Source: Thermocrinis sp. (GTDB lineage: Bacteria > Aquificota > Aquificia > Aquificales > Aquificaceae). Taken from it: 52,147 bases of DNA. The DNA lies in assembly GCA_009903855.1 (NCBI GenBank), contig WYEK01000145.1, positions 1 to 52,147 on the forward strand, written 5' to 3'. The position numbers and the translations under genes were made by a program. A model generated the notes under the pieces. The model made no database searches and was not told where the DNA came from. It was given only the letters and a program-made list of their open reading frames with translations. Within the stretch, counting starts at the first letter, position 1. Each line of letters opens with the position of its first letter. Shown one piece after another: positions 23,597 through 31,194 of this stretch.

Positions 23597-24890
23597 GCTC
23601 TATCACCTCCAACTCTTCCTCCTTAATCATCTGAGGGATATCAAGATTTATTTTAGTTAAGTCAAAACAGTAAACCGCCTTAAAAAGTGTTTCCCTCACC
23701 TTCACATCAAACAGCCCAAGCCCATCTGCCTTCTTCCCCTCATACTCCCAAACCAAAGGAACAGTCTTGTCCGCAACCAAACTATACGCAACCACATGCA
23801 CTCCAACCACCGTCGGCTCTGGATCCAAAGGTAAACTCGGATCATCCCTAAGAAGTTTCAAAGTCAACTTCCTGTTAAAAGCATGGGCTAAAACAAACAC
23901 ATAATCTCCTACCCTCCAACCATCCTTTTTGGGTTTGATATACTCAAGCTCTCCCAACACATCCTTTATATACTTACCCACATTGTAAAGTCCCTGCTTT
24001 AGTTCCTCCTTAGTTGCCTTCCTGTCTGCCTCCGCAATGACAGGCCAAACCTCCTGAGGAAGATTAATCCCAAACCGCTTGCTAACCTCCCGTATGGTCA
24101 CCATGTTCACTACCCTTTGATTTACCTCCAAAGATATCCACCTCTCTACGGGCTTTTTCTTCTCGGGCTTCACTACAATAGGAGAAGGCGCCGACACCCT
24201 CTGAACCTTCTCCTTCCTATACAGCCTTATCTTCCCTATATCATGCAAAAGCGCCGCCAAAACCAAAGCCTTCTTGTCCAAAGGAGAACCAAGCTCAAGG
24301 GCAATTCTGGCCACCCTCAAGGAGTGGTCTAAAAGCCCTCCCTCTCTGGGATTGTGGTGCGTTATGGACGCTGGAACAGGATTGGCAAGGTGCAAAAGAA
24401 TTAACCTTATCACCTGTAAGTCCTTTATCGGTGCAAGCCAATAAGCCTTCACCCACATAAGATAGGGTAAAAACCTTGAAGAGTTCTTAACAATAAATAG
24501 CCCTCCCAAAATCAACGGCACCAAAGTCCAGAAAAATCCCACCTTGTAGAGAAACCCATAAACCGCACCAAAGGTGAGAACATACTTGCTTGCCCACGAC
24601 AAAACCAATATCTTCCAATCTCCTCCCTTCACAACAAAAGCCAACGGGTCTTTTACTCCCAAAGCTTGGGCAGTGCTTATGGCATTCTCAAGATACTTCA
24701 TCGCCAAAACGTAATACCTCTGCCCCTCTGGTAGAAAGGCATTCAAAGTCTTAATAACCGCAATATACTGACTTAGCTTGTTCACACTGGGAATGGCAGA
24801 CATGTAAAAATCCAAAAACACAAAGAAGAAAAGCAAAGCAAAGAAGGCAACTACTGGATGGTCCTTAGAATACCTCGTCTGCTTGGCCAT
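23463..24890 (-). CDS. Membrane-anchored HD-domain protein, possible MOBH-type relaxase relative
   Basis: This 475-residue protein has hydrophobic segments near 13-30, 95-112 and 118-134. An HD domain follows: NPVPASITHHNPREGGLL (170-187), DHS (188-190) and LLHDIGK (214-220), giving the H...HD metal set. The PAS..HH...GGLL.HSL pattern resembles the TraI_2 domain of MOBH relaxases, whose active site is an HD hydrolase. No other relaxase candidate is visible in the window. The C-terminal 45 residues are low-complexity (Gly, Ser, Glu) and come from the stretch overlapping the next gene. Alternatives are an HD phosphohydrolase or nuclease. A leaderless promoter lies 6 nt upstream. Confidence 0.6.
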   Translation of the reverse strand: MAKQTRYSKDHPVVAFFALLFFFVFLDFYMSAIPSVNKLSQYIAVIKTLNAFLPEGQRYYVLAMKYLENAISTAQALGVKDPLAFVVKGGDWKILVLSWASKYVLTFGAVYGFLYKVGFFWTLVPLILGGLFIVKNSSRFLPYLMWVKAYWLAPIKDLQVIRLILLHLANPVPASITHHNPREGGLLDHSLRVARIALELGSPLDKKALVLAALLHDIGKIRLYRKEKVQRVSAPSPIVVKPEKKKPVERWISLEVNQRVVNMVTIREVSKRFGINLPQEVWPVIAEADRKATKEELKQGLYNVGKYIKDVLGELEYIKPKKDGWRVGDYVFVLAHAFNRKLTLKLLRDDPSLPLDPEPTVVGVHVVAYSLVADKTVPLVWEYEGKKADGLGLFDVKVRETLFKAVYCFDLTKINLDIPQMIKEEELEVIERGDQPEGEEAANSEDAQGSGVSTASSSDEGVGEVGKSFQGEGGA

Positions 24891-24894
24891 AAGG

Positions 24895-25173
24895 TTATTT
24901 TAGCTTTCCACAATAGGACTTTATGTCCCTCTCAATCAAAGACCTCTGCCAGCCAAAGTAAGTCCTCTTTATTTGCCCATCCACAAGCAGCCACAAAGTG
25001 GGCGTTCCAAAGGCAAAACGCCTTTTTGCAGTCTCCTCAGAAACGCTTCTTACCTCCACTCCCATAGAAGAAAGCTCACTCAACGCCCTCTGACACTCTC
25101 CACAGTGAGAAGAAGAGTAAATCTCTATCACACACAAACTCAATAGGGCGAATACTTTCTCGCTAAGGCGCAT
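24895..25173 (-). CDS. Small thioredoxin-fold protein (CGEC)
   Basis: This 92-residue protein has a weak N-terminal signal, then SSSHCGECQRAL (about 20-31) with a redox CxxC, and FGTPTLWLLVDGQ containing the cis-Pro typical of thioredoxins. It is probably periplasmic, acting on disulfides of the Cys-rich transfer proteins. It overlaps the upstream gene by 34 nt, so the true start may be internal. Confidence 0.7.
   Translation of the reverse strand: MRLSEKVFALLSLCVIEIYSSSHCGECQRALSELSSMGVEVRSVSEETAKRRFAFGTPTLWLLVDGQIKRTYFGWQRSLIERDIKSYCGKLK
24897..24902 (-). promoter_or_regulatory. Leaderless -10 box for the HD gene
   Basis: TAAAAT on the minus strand ends 6 nt before ATG 24890. The string AGCTAAAATAACCTTATG is identical to that of the 2432 gene. 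It lies within the end of the upstream thioredoxin-like gene, so the HD gene can be expressed on its own. Confidence 0.55.
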
Positions 25174-25853
25174 ACATCCTCCTCCTTACTCTTCTCACAA
25201 AGCACCTTAAAATGCCAGCCCAAAGACCAATCTCCACAGGATATCCACTCCTTGCCTCGGACCTTCAAATTGTCCAAACGCCCAGGAGAAAGCTCCACAT
25301 CCACCAGCTGGTCCCCCTTCACCATCACCAAACAGGGCACCTCCTTCACCCCAAACCGCCTAAAAATAAACGGATCTATCCACAAGCCTATGTTCCTTTC
25401 CCTGTCCCCGTCCTTCAAAATATCCTGCAAAAACTCCAAAGTGGGCCTAATGTATGTGCACCCTCCCACACACCCACGCAAAACAAAAACCACCCTGTTC
25501 TCAAGCTTTGCCCTCTCCACAAAGTCTGCATAACCCTTCCAAATACTCTTTGGCACAGACGAAGACATCAACAAATAAAAGGCTGCTTTACTGCTAAGCC
25601 CTGCACTGGTTCCCTCTACACCACCTCCCTTAAACTTTATCTGCCCTCCCTGAACCTCAAACATGCCCTTAGACTTCTGGGCATTCTCCTGAAGCTTCTT
25701 TACATCCTCCTCAAGCTTTTTCTTCCTATCCTCAGATAGACCTGGAGGCTTATAATTTCTGAACTTCTCAAGAAACTCCTCATACTTTTTCTGCACGTCC
25801 TCCCAAGACACCGCCCACGATAAAGACACCACCAGCAATATCACTGCCCACAT
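25140..25853 (-). CDS. trbC: TrbC-like pilus assembly protein
   Basis: This 237-residue protein has a signal peptide (MWAVILLVVSLSWAVS), a coiled coil (about 18-65) and a TrbC_Ftype domain: FYLLMSSSVPKSIW, VVFVLRGCVGG, IDPFIFRRFGVKEVPCLVMV (about 159-178) with a thioredoxin-like fold. TrbC is a periplasmic F-pilus assembly protein that works with TraW. Extra Cys residues (CVGGC) may be redox active. It overlaps neighbours on both sides. Confidence 0.82.
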   Translation of the reverse strand: MWAVILLVVSLSWAVSWEDVQKKYEEFLEKFRNYKPPGLSEDRKKKLEEDVKKLQENAQKSKGMFEVQGGQIKFKGGGVEGTSAGLSSKAAFYLLMSSSVPKSIWKGYADFVERAKLENRVVFVLRGCVGGCTYIRPTLEFLQDILKDGDRERNIGLWIDPFIFRRFGVKEVPCLVMVKGDQLVDVELSPGRLDNLKVRGKEWISCGDWSLGWHFKVLCEKSKEEDVCALARKYSPY

Positions 25854-26146
25854 CCCAAAAACCTTCTCAAATCCCTACCTAAAAGCACTCCCTCCACCCT
25901 GCTATACCTCCCACCCTCCACCAAAAACATCGTAGGCACAAAGCTCACACCCCACTTCACCGCCATAGCCCTGTCCCTGTTTATCTCAAAAAGATAAACC
26001 CTATGCCTTGAAACACAATCCTTATTCTTTACAAGCTCCTCCGCCTGAAGCTTGCAATAGGGACAACCTTCATCGTAAAAAAACAGCAAATCTCCCGCAA
26101 AGCTAAACACCACACTAAGCAAAAACCCTATCAATCCTTTTTCCAT
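25841..26146 (-). CDS. Exported thioredoxin-like protein (CPYC)
   Basis: This 101-residue protein has a signal peptide (MEKGLIGFLLSVVFSFAG) followed by LLFFYDEGCPYCKLQ, a glutaredoxin/DsbC-style CPYC. WGVSFVPTMFLVEGG holds the cis-Pro. It is likely a periplasmic disulfide reductase or isomerase serving pilus proteins, and overlaps the genes on both sides. Confidence 0.75.
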   Translation of the reverse strand: MEKGLIGFLLSVVFSFAGDLLFFYDEGCPYCKLQAEELVKNKDCVSRHRVYLFEINRDRAMAVKWGVSFVPTMFLVEGGRYSRVEGVLLGRDLRRFLGCGQ

Positions 26147-26649
26147 ATCTCCACCTTTCTACAGGGCTCCAACGCCTCTATCAACGCCCTGCTTACCCTA
26201 CGACCCTTATACAAATTGCATTCCGCCTCTCCCTTCCAAGACAACTCCACCTTCTCTATTCCCAAAGACCTCAAATACCTCCCAACCTCCTCTGCCCTCC
26301 TGCGTGATAAATTAAGGTTATACCGCTTGGACCCTATCCAATCCGCATAACCAACAACCAAATACCAACCCGCCTTGCTAAGAGTTCCCTCCGCCAAAGC
26401 CCTCTCAATCTTCTTCTTTTGGTCCAGCCTAAGCTTATACCTGTCAAAGTCAAAATACACATAAAGCGGTGCAGACTTTTTCTTCTCCTCCTTTACCTCC
26501 TCTACCTCCCTCTTTTCTACTACCACCTCCTCCTCAGGCGTAAGAGAAATTAGCCTCCCCTCCCCTATCACATGCTTTACATTCTCATAAACATACACTA
26601 CCGCAGGCTGTCTTTCCTGTTCCACAAGCACATACCAGTAGTCTATCAC
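26131..26649 (-). CDS. OmpA-C-like peptidoglycan-associated protein
   Basis: This 172-residue protein has a C-terminal OmpA-like domain: APLYVYFDFDRYKL (about 67-80), LVVGYADWIGSKRYNLNLSRRRAEEVGRYL (about 97-126) with the DxxGxxxxNxxLSxxRA core, then SWKGEAEC. It starts with GTG at 26649 in a GTGA overlap with the upstream gene. No clear signal peptide is present, which is odd for an envelope protein. It may anchor the secretion apparatus to peptidoglycan, as OmpA-like proteins do in other type IV systems. Confidence 0.75.
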   Translation of the reverse strand: MIDYWYVLVEQERQPAVVYVYENVKHVIGEGRLISLTPEEEVVVEKREVEEVKEEKKKSAPLYVYFDFDRYKLRLDQKKKIERALAEGTLSKAGWYLVVGYADWIGSKRYNLNLSRRRAEEVGRYLRSLGIEKVELSWKGEAECNLYKGRRVSRALIEALEPCRKVEIWKKD

Positions 26650-27335
26650 CTCATCTCCTCCTCCAACAGCTTAGGGTTCCCACCTACCACAATCCTGCCA
26701 TCGGAGAAAATAAAAGTAGGCGTAGCATTCACCAAACCATTCAAAACCTCTAAAGCCTTCTCAACCTTAGCGGTCCCCTCAGAACAAACACCCTTTCCAT
26801 ACGCATCAGCCAGATAATCCTCATAAGTCCTCTTCTCACAAACAAAGCTTATGGCCTTTTCCTTTGCCTTGGGATGTATAGGAAGAGGGAACCACAGCAG
26901 ATAAACCTTGTAGCCATTCTTATCCGCAAGCTCCTTTACCTTCCTCTTTATCCCATTGCAATAGGGACAATCTGGGTCAGACACAAAAAACACCTCCTTC
27001 TGCCCACTGCCATACACCGTAGCCGCCAAAGCCCGAAGGTCTGACAGCTTCTCCTTTACCACCTTAGACTGAACCGCCTGCACACTCTCATTGGATACAC
27101 TCCTACCCTCTGAAATCATGTTCCCAACTATCACATAATCCTTCGTGCCATAAATGGTAAAAAACCCTTCTCTGTCTCTTAACACCATCTCACACAAAGA
27201 ATACACCTCACGCTTCTCCACCACCTTCACACTATCTGGCAAGAAGGGAAGATGCCTCCGCAAATCCACCTCATCACACACCCCAGCAAAGGCAAAACTC
27301 ACCGCTAAACTCCCAATAAATGCCCACTTCCTCAT
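26646..27335 (-). CDS. DsbC-like thiol:disulfide isomerase
   Basis: This 229-residue protein has a signal peptide (MRKWAFIGSLAVSFAFAG), a DsbC-type N-terminal dimerisation region, VFFVSDPDCPYCNGIKRK (about 115-132) with CPYC, and NATPTFIFSDGRIVVGGNP (about 203-221) with the cis-Pro. F-type systems encode such proteins (TrbB/DsbC) to fold Cys-rich TraU, TraN and TraH. It is the first gene of the operon running to 22039 and has a leaderless TATAAT promoter under a dyad. Confidence 0.85.
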   Translation of the reverse strand: MRKWAFIGSLAVSFAFAGVCDEVDLRRHLPFLPDSVKVVEKREVYSLCEMVLRDREGFFTIYGTKDYVIVGNMISEGRSVSNESVQAVQSKVVKEKLSDLRALAATVYGSGQKEVFFVSDPDCPYCNGIKRKVKELADKNGYKVYLLWFPLPIHPKAKEKAISFVCEKRTYEDYLADAYGKGVCSEGTAKVEKALEVLNGLVNATPTFIFSDGRIVVGGNPKLLEEEMR

Positions 27336-27342
27336 GGGATTA

Positions 27343-27402
27343 ATTATAGCAAGAGAAAAGGGTTAACTATGTTTTAGACTTTTAGTAATGACTTAGTTAA
27401 CC
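27343..27402 (-). promoter_or_regulatory. Leaderless promoter and dyad operator of the DsbC-TrbC operon
   Basis: TATAAT (reverse of 27343-27348) ends 7 nt before ATG 27335. The dyad GGTTAACTATGT-18 bp-ACTTAGTTAACC (27361-27402) has one arm on the -35 position. Confidence 0.75.
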
Positions 27403-27467
27403 CTCTGGCTAAATGAGAATTATTCTCATTACCCATTTTTGAACTCAGTTCAACACTTTTCGCTAAA
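27401..27467. repeat. 67-bp duplicated block, copy A
   Basis: Identical over 67 bases to 29858-29924. It contains AATGAGAATTATTCTCATT (27412-27430, a perfect 9-1-9 palindrome resembling a Fur box), TTGAACTCAGTTCAA (a 7-1-7 palindrome) and CACTTTTCGCTAAA. The two copies bracket the dnaB-rep gene pair. Confidence 0.9.
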
Positions 27468-27479
27468 AAAAGGTTAAAA

Positions 27480-27535
27480 GGTTAACTAAGTTTACAGTTT
27501 TTGTTTAATAGTTAGTTAACCCTGAAAACTAAAAT
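27480..27535 (+). promoter_or_regulatory. Dyad operator and leaderless promoter of dnaB-rep
   Basis: The dyad GGTTAACTAAGT-18 bp-AGTTAGTTAACC (27480-27521) is followed by TAAAAT (27530-27535), which ends 7 nt before ATG 27543. The right arm covers the -35 position. Confidence 0.8.
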
Positions 27536-27542
27536 AAACGGC

Positions 27543-28943
27543 ATGGTGGAGTTTGAGTATCCAGCGGATGAGTTGGCGGAGAGGGCGGTGTTGGGTGCTA
27601 TGATTAAAGACCCTGAAAGCATACCTACTGTGCTTGAGTATCTGCGAGAGGAGGATTTTTACTTTGAAACCCACAGGCTACTGTTTTTTGTGCTTTACAA
27701 GGTGTGGGAGGACAAGGGCAAGGATTGGGATGATATTGTCCTTAGGATTTATCTGGAGAGGATGGGGCTTCAAGACAAGATAAGCATGAATTTGGTGTAT
27801 GCTTTAGCCCAAGAGGCGGCGGAGGGACAGTTGCTTTATGAGGCGATAAGGTCGGTGCAGGAGAAAGCTGGGATAAGGAAGTTGATGGATATGTCCATTG
27901 AGTTGCTAAAGAGTGCGAAGGAGAACCCAGACATTAACTTGTTGGTAGAGAAGGCTTCACAGAAGCTTTATGAAATATCCCTAAAGCATCAACCCAGTGG
28001 GTATTCTCATGTAAAGGAAGTGTCCAGCAGTGTTTTGGAATTTCTGGACAAAAGAAGGAATGAAGAGAGACTGATTACTGGCGTGCCTTCTGGGTTTTTA
28101 GACCTTGATAGGCTAACTACAGGGTTTCAGCCTTCAGACCTGTGCGTAATTGCCGCAAGACCTGGGATGGGTAAAAGCAGTTTTATGCTTTCTATGGTTC
28201 TCAACATTGCCTTTGAGGAAAAGCTCCCTCTGGCGATATTTTCGTTGGAGATGAGTGAGGAGCAGCTTGTTCTGAGAATGCTTTCTATGATTTCTGGCGT
28301 TCCTCTTCAGAACATGAGGCATGGGTTTTTGCCCGATGAGGATTGGGACAAAGTTCTAAGGGCAGCCTTAGACCTTTCCTCAAGGGACATCTACATAAAC
28401 GACAGCCCTGTTCTCACTACCACGGAACTGAGGATAAAAAGCAGAAAGCTTAAGAAGGAAAAGGGCGTGGGAATAATCTTCGTGGATTATCTCCAACTTC
28501 TCAAAACTCCCTACAGGTTTGCCACCCGTCAAGAGGAGGTGGCGGAGATTTCAAGGAGTTTAAAAGCCCTTGCTAAAGAACTTGAGGTTCCTGTGGTAGC
28601 CCTTGCACAGCTTTCTCGTCAGGTAGAACAAAGAAGCGATAAACGCCCACAGCTGGCGGATTTGCGGGAAAGCGGGCAGATTGAACAGGACGCAGACCTT
28701 ATACTCTTCATCCACAGACCTGAGGTCTATAAGAAAAACCCACCTCCAGAGGAGGAAGGACTGGCAGAAATTATCGTAGCAAAGCAGCGTCAAGGTCCCA
28801 CTGGGCTAATAAAACTTGCCTTTGATAAAGACACGACCGCCTTTAAGCCTCTTCCTTCCTCTGGTTCCAGAGTGGCAGAGGAGTATAAACCTGAGATAGA
28901 TTTCCCTGAGGATTGGGATACGGATTTGGATGTGGATTTTTGA
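27543..28943 (+). CDS. dnaB: DnaB-type replicative helicase
   Basis: This 466-residue protein has the DnaB N-terminal domain (ELAERAVLGAMIKDPE..., 10-100), GVPSGFLDLDRLTTGFQPSDL (about 180-200), Walker A ARPGMGKSS (205-213), IIFVDYLQLL (Walker B), QLSRQVEQRSDKRPQLADLRESGQIEQDAD and KQRQGPTG. It is full length for the family. Element-encoded DnaB next to an initiator suggests self-directed replication of a plasmid or an excised element. The mRNA is predicted to be leaderless. Confidence 0.93.
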   Translation: MVEFEYPADELAERAVLGAMIKDPESIPTVLEYLREEDFYFETHRLLFFVLYKVWEDKGKDWDDIVLRIYLERMGLQDKISMNLVYALAQEAAEGQLLYEAIRSVQEKAGIRKLMDMSIELLKSAKENPDINLLVEKASQKLYEISLKHQPSGYSHVKEVSSSVLEFLDKRRNEERLITGVPSGFLDLDRLTTGFQPSDLCVIAARPGMGKSSFMLSMVLNIAFEEKLPLAIFSLEMSEEQLVLRMLSMISGVPLQNMRHGFLPDEDWDKVLRAALDLSSRDIYINDSPVLTTTELRIKSRKLKKEKGVGIIFVDYLQLLKTPYRFATRQEEVAEISRSLKALAKELEVPVVALAQLSRQVEQRSDKRPQLADLRESGQIEQDADLILFIHRPEVYKKNPPPEEEGLAEIIVAKQRQGPTGLIKLAFDKDTTAFKPLPSSGSRVAEEYKPEIDFPEDWDTDLDVDF

Positions 28944-28955
28944 TATACTACTGGA

Positions 28956-29798
28956 ATGCGTGGAAAGTTTGACGAAAAGTATGCTGTAGAACTACCTGCG
29001 GATGTTTTAAGGTTCCCTCCTGTGTCTTTGCACGAGAAAGAGATTTTGATAACCACAGAGTATGCCCAAGTCAAGATTGAAAACCCTCTGACTATCACTG
29101 CATGGAGGGTTTTGCTTGGGCTTTTGAGGTATGGGAAGGCGGAAAAGATGGACCCTACTCTGGGGTTGAGGGTATCCATTGAAACTTACAGATTGCTTGG
29201 GCTTATGAAAAACACCAACTGGAAAGAACTTACCCAAACTCTCAAAACGCTTACCGAGTGTAGATACGACATATACTACTACCCTCAAAGAAAAAGGGCG
29301 GTCTTTGTGATTTCTGGTGGGTTTGAGATAGAAAAGGATGGGAGGACTTCCATAGTTCTGACTGCGGAGTTCATGAAGTTCCTTGAAGACTATGCATCTT
29401 TGTGGTATTACTACGTCTTTGCCTTTTTCCTCAGAAGACCCAGTGCCATTAACCTGCATGCCTTTTTGACTGCCAACTCCACCATTAGCAGGGTCAAGAT
29501 TGAGACAGCCATTCAAAGGGCAAGGATTACCACAGATCAACCAAACAAAGCCAGAAATTATCTTCGTATGGCATTGAATGAACTCGTAGAGGTAGGCTTC
29601 CTCAAGGGCTACAGATTTGAGGAAGATGTGGTCGTCTTTGAACGCTACCCAATGGAAGTCCTGAGAATTAGGGCTATAGAACTTCAGAGGCAATTAGATA
29701 AAGAAGTCCAAGAATTCATTGAACGGTTCAAAAAGGCAGTCAGAGAAAGTAAGAGGAAAAGAAAGAGAAAAGATAAAGGAGAAGACCAAAACCAATAA
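28956..29798 (+). CDS. Plasmid-type replication initiator (winged-helix)
   Basis: This 280-residue protein is probably a Rep initiator. WRVLLGLLRYGKAEK, TYRLLGLMKNTNWKELTQTLKTL and NYLRMALNELVEVGFLKGYRF fit the two winged-helix layout of plasmid Rep proteins, and a very basic tail (KRKRKRK) follows. It lies 12 nt after dnaB and is followed by iteron-like repeats, as expected of an initiator that binds its own origin. I cannot name the exact Rep family. Confidence 0.7.
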   Translation: MRGKFDEKYAVELPADVLRFPPVSLHEKEILITTEYAQVKIENPLTITAWRVLLGLLRYGKAEKMDPTLGLRVSIETYRLLGLMKNTNWKELTQTLKTLTECRYDIYYYPQRKRAVFVISGGFEIEKDGRTSIVLTAEFMKFLEDYASLWYYYVFAFFLRRPSAINLHAFLTANSTISRVKIETAIQRARITTDQPNKARNYLRMALNELVEVGFLKGYRFEEDVVVFERYPMEVLRIRAIELQRQLDKEVQEFIERFKKAVRESKRKRKRKDKGEDQNQ

Positions 29799-29857
29799 GC
29801 TTCCACAAGCCTTTTCCCCCTTCCCTAAACTACCTCCTAAATGAGAATAAGCAGTTT

Positions 29858-29924
29858 CCCTCTGGCTAAATGAGAATTATTCTCATTACCCATTTTTGAA
29901 CTCAGTTCAACACTTTTCGCTAAA
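29858..29924. repeat. 67-bp duplicated block, copy B
   Basis: Identical to 27401-27467. The palindromes are at 29869-29887 and 29896-29910. Two further CACTTTTCGCTAAA copies (29946-29959, 29969-29982) extend it into a small iteron array. Confidence 0.9.
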
Positions 29925-30049
29925 GGAAATTTCACTTTTCACTATCACTTTTCGCTAAAAGAAAGCCCCACTTTTCGCTAAAGGAAAATGGGAAAATGCC
30001 CTCCTGAAATCCTTGTCTTTCAAGCACTTGAGAGGGGTAGGGTGGCGGT

Positions 30050-30112
30050 GGTTTAATGGTTTTTGTCCGGGGTTTAATGGTTTTTGTCCGCTGGTTTAAT
30101 GGTTTTTGTCCG
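30050..30112 (+). repeat. Three tandem 20-bp iterons
   Basis: GGTTTAATGGTTTTTGTCCG is present without change at 30050-30069, 30071-30090 and 30093-30112, a period of 21-22 bp, or two helical turns. This is the classic geometry of initiator-binding iterons. Confidence 0.9.
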
Positions 30113-30218
30113 ACCCCCCGACCCACTGGAACGCCATCAAACCCTTGCGGGTCAAGGCTTTGACGCAGTTGGCACGATTTTTGCTTAATTTTTTAGAGTA
30201 TATATTCTTTTAGAGATA

Positions 30219-30334
30219 GTGAATTTACTTCGTAAATTCACGCAATTTTTTCTTACGAAAAAATTGCCGGTAATAGAAAGAGATTTTTTCTTTTTCGTTC
30301 TCCTCTAAAAGAAAAGAGAAAAAGAAAACAAAAA
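30219..30334. other. Three consecutive hairpins in A+T-rich DNA
   Basis: GTGAATTTA/TAAATTCAC (30219-30241) is followed directly by GCAATTTTTT/AAAAAATTGC (30242-30267). A longer imperfect stem bounded by GAGATTTTT and AAAAATCTC (about 30280-30334) comes next. Such clusters occur at single-strand initiation sites and transfer origins. A nick site cannot be read. Confidence 0.6.
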
Positions 30335-30347
30335 TCTCCTGCGGGCG

Positions 30348-30543
30348 GGTTAACTATGCCTGCGGGCTGGGATGGAAACTTAGTTAACCACATGGCGGGT
30401 TAACCAACTGCTATGCAAAAGGAAGGGACTTAGTTAACCATCTAAAGCGGGTTAACTAACATTGGCTAAAATCATAGGCACTTAGTTAACTGACTAAAGA
30501 GGGTTAACTAAGTCTTTTTCATTTTTGGTGGAGTTAGTTAACC
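30348..30543. repeat. Array of four 42-bp dyads
   Basis: Dyads at 30348-30389, 30398-30439, 30450-30491 and 30502-30543 all keep the 18-bp spacer. Their starts are 50, 52 and 52 bp apart, about five helical turns. The array lies between the 3' ends of two convergent genes, so it is not simply a promoter operator. A partition, handcuffing or origin-control site is likely. Confidence 0.85.
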
Positions 30544-30544
30544 C

Positions 30545-31171
30545 TTACTGTCCTTTTATGAAAAGCGTTCCGAGGTAGAAGCCTGCGAAGAAGAGGATGG
30601 CCAACATTACCCACATGACCTGTTGCTGGGTGTTGGTATCACCTCTTAGAAATGCAAGCCTCCACTTGAGGTTGAACTGTTCAAGGGCTTTTTCTATGTT
30701 GGCGGATTTTCTAAGGGCATAAAGGTCTGCCCTTGCCTCCATATGCCAATATATCCACACAAACAAAAGCATGTAAGCAAGAAGCACAATTTTTGCCTTG
30801 CTATAGGTGGCTATCACGGAATAGACAAAAACAAGCAAAAACGCTGTGGTGAAATCTCTGAACTTAATATGCCCGAGTTCGTGATAGATTATTGCCCTGA
30901 GGACATCCTCATCCACTTCCTCCACCAATCTTTTGCTTAACACCACTGCATTTCCAATGGCAAAGGCGGACTTAAAGGGCATGGGAACCACATACACATA
31001 GGGATACTCCTCAAAGCTATACCTTTCAAATCCCAGCAGAGAGAAAAACTTGTGGGCATAAAGCCCAGAGAGAAAGGTGAGAAAGGTAAAAAGCATCAGC
31101 GAAAAATCTCCAGAATACCAAATCAAAAGAACAAAGGCCGCAAAGTATATGGCTAAGGGATACTCGTGCAT
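30545..31171 (-). CDS. M48-family membrane metalloprotease (HtpX-like)
   Basis: This 208-residue protein has hydrophobic segments near the N-terminus (about 8-45), the zinc site HELGHIKF (about 93-100) and a downstream EARAD (about 142-146) supplying the third ligand, with two more hydrophobic segments between and after. HtpX-type proteases degrade or mature membrane proteins and could serve quality control of the transfer apparatus. It is shorter than HtpX (about 290). The promoter overlaps that of traF. Confidence 0.8.
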   Translation of the reverse strand: MHEYPLAIYFAAFVLLIWYSGDFSLMLFTFLTFLSGLYAHKFFSLLGFERYSFEEYPYVYVVPMPFKSAFAIGNAVVLSKRLVEEVDEDVLRAIIYHELGHIKFRDFTTAFLLVFVYSVIATYSKAKIVLLAYMLLFVWIYWHMEARADLYALRKSANIEKALEQFNLKWRLAFLRGDTNTQQQVMWVMLAILFFAGFYLGTLFIKGQ

Positions 31172-31177
31172 GAAAAC

Positions 31178-31187
31178 ATTATAAAAT
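31178..31187. promoter_or_regulatory. Overlapping divergent leaderless promoters
   Basis: ATTATAAAAT holds TAAAAT on the plus strand (31182-31187, 7 nt before traF ATG 31195) and TATAAT on the minus strand (reverse of 31178-31183, 6 nt before protease ATG 31171). The two -10 boxes share two bases, so the promoters should exclude one another. Confidence 0.7.
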
Positions 31188-31194
31188 TTCCTTT

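Larger units (their letters stand above)
29799..30347. other. Putative origin region
   Basis: No gene is visible here. The region holds copy B of the 67-bp block, CACTTTTCGCTAAA at 29911, 29946 and 29969, three tandem 20-bp repeats, an A+T-rich tract (about 30180-30210) and three successive hairpins at 30219-30334. Repeats next to a Rep gene plus an A+T-rich tract are the usual makings of an iteron origin. The hairpins could serve single-strand priming or transfer. Confidence 0.65.

Noticed and set aside
27412..27430. Firm call of a Fur box
   Set aside because: The palindrome fits the Fur pattern, but its identical copy beside the initiator gene makes Rep binding at least as likely.
30348..30543. 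CRISPR array
   Set aside because: The repeated units are inverted-repeat arms with 18-bp gaps, and no cas genes are present. The same dyad occurs singly at promoters.
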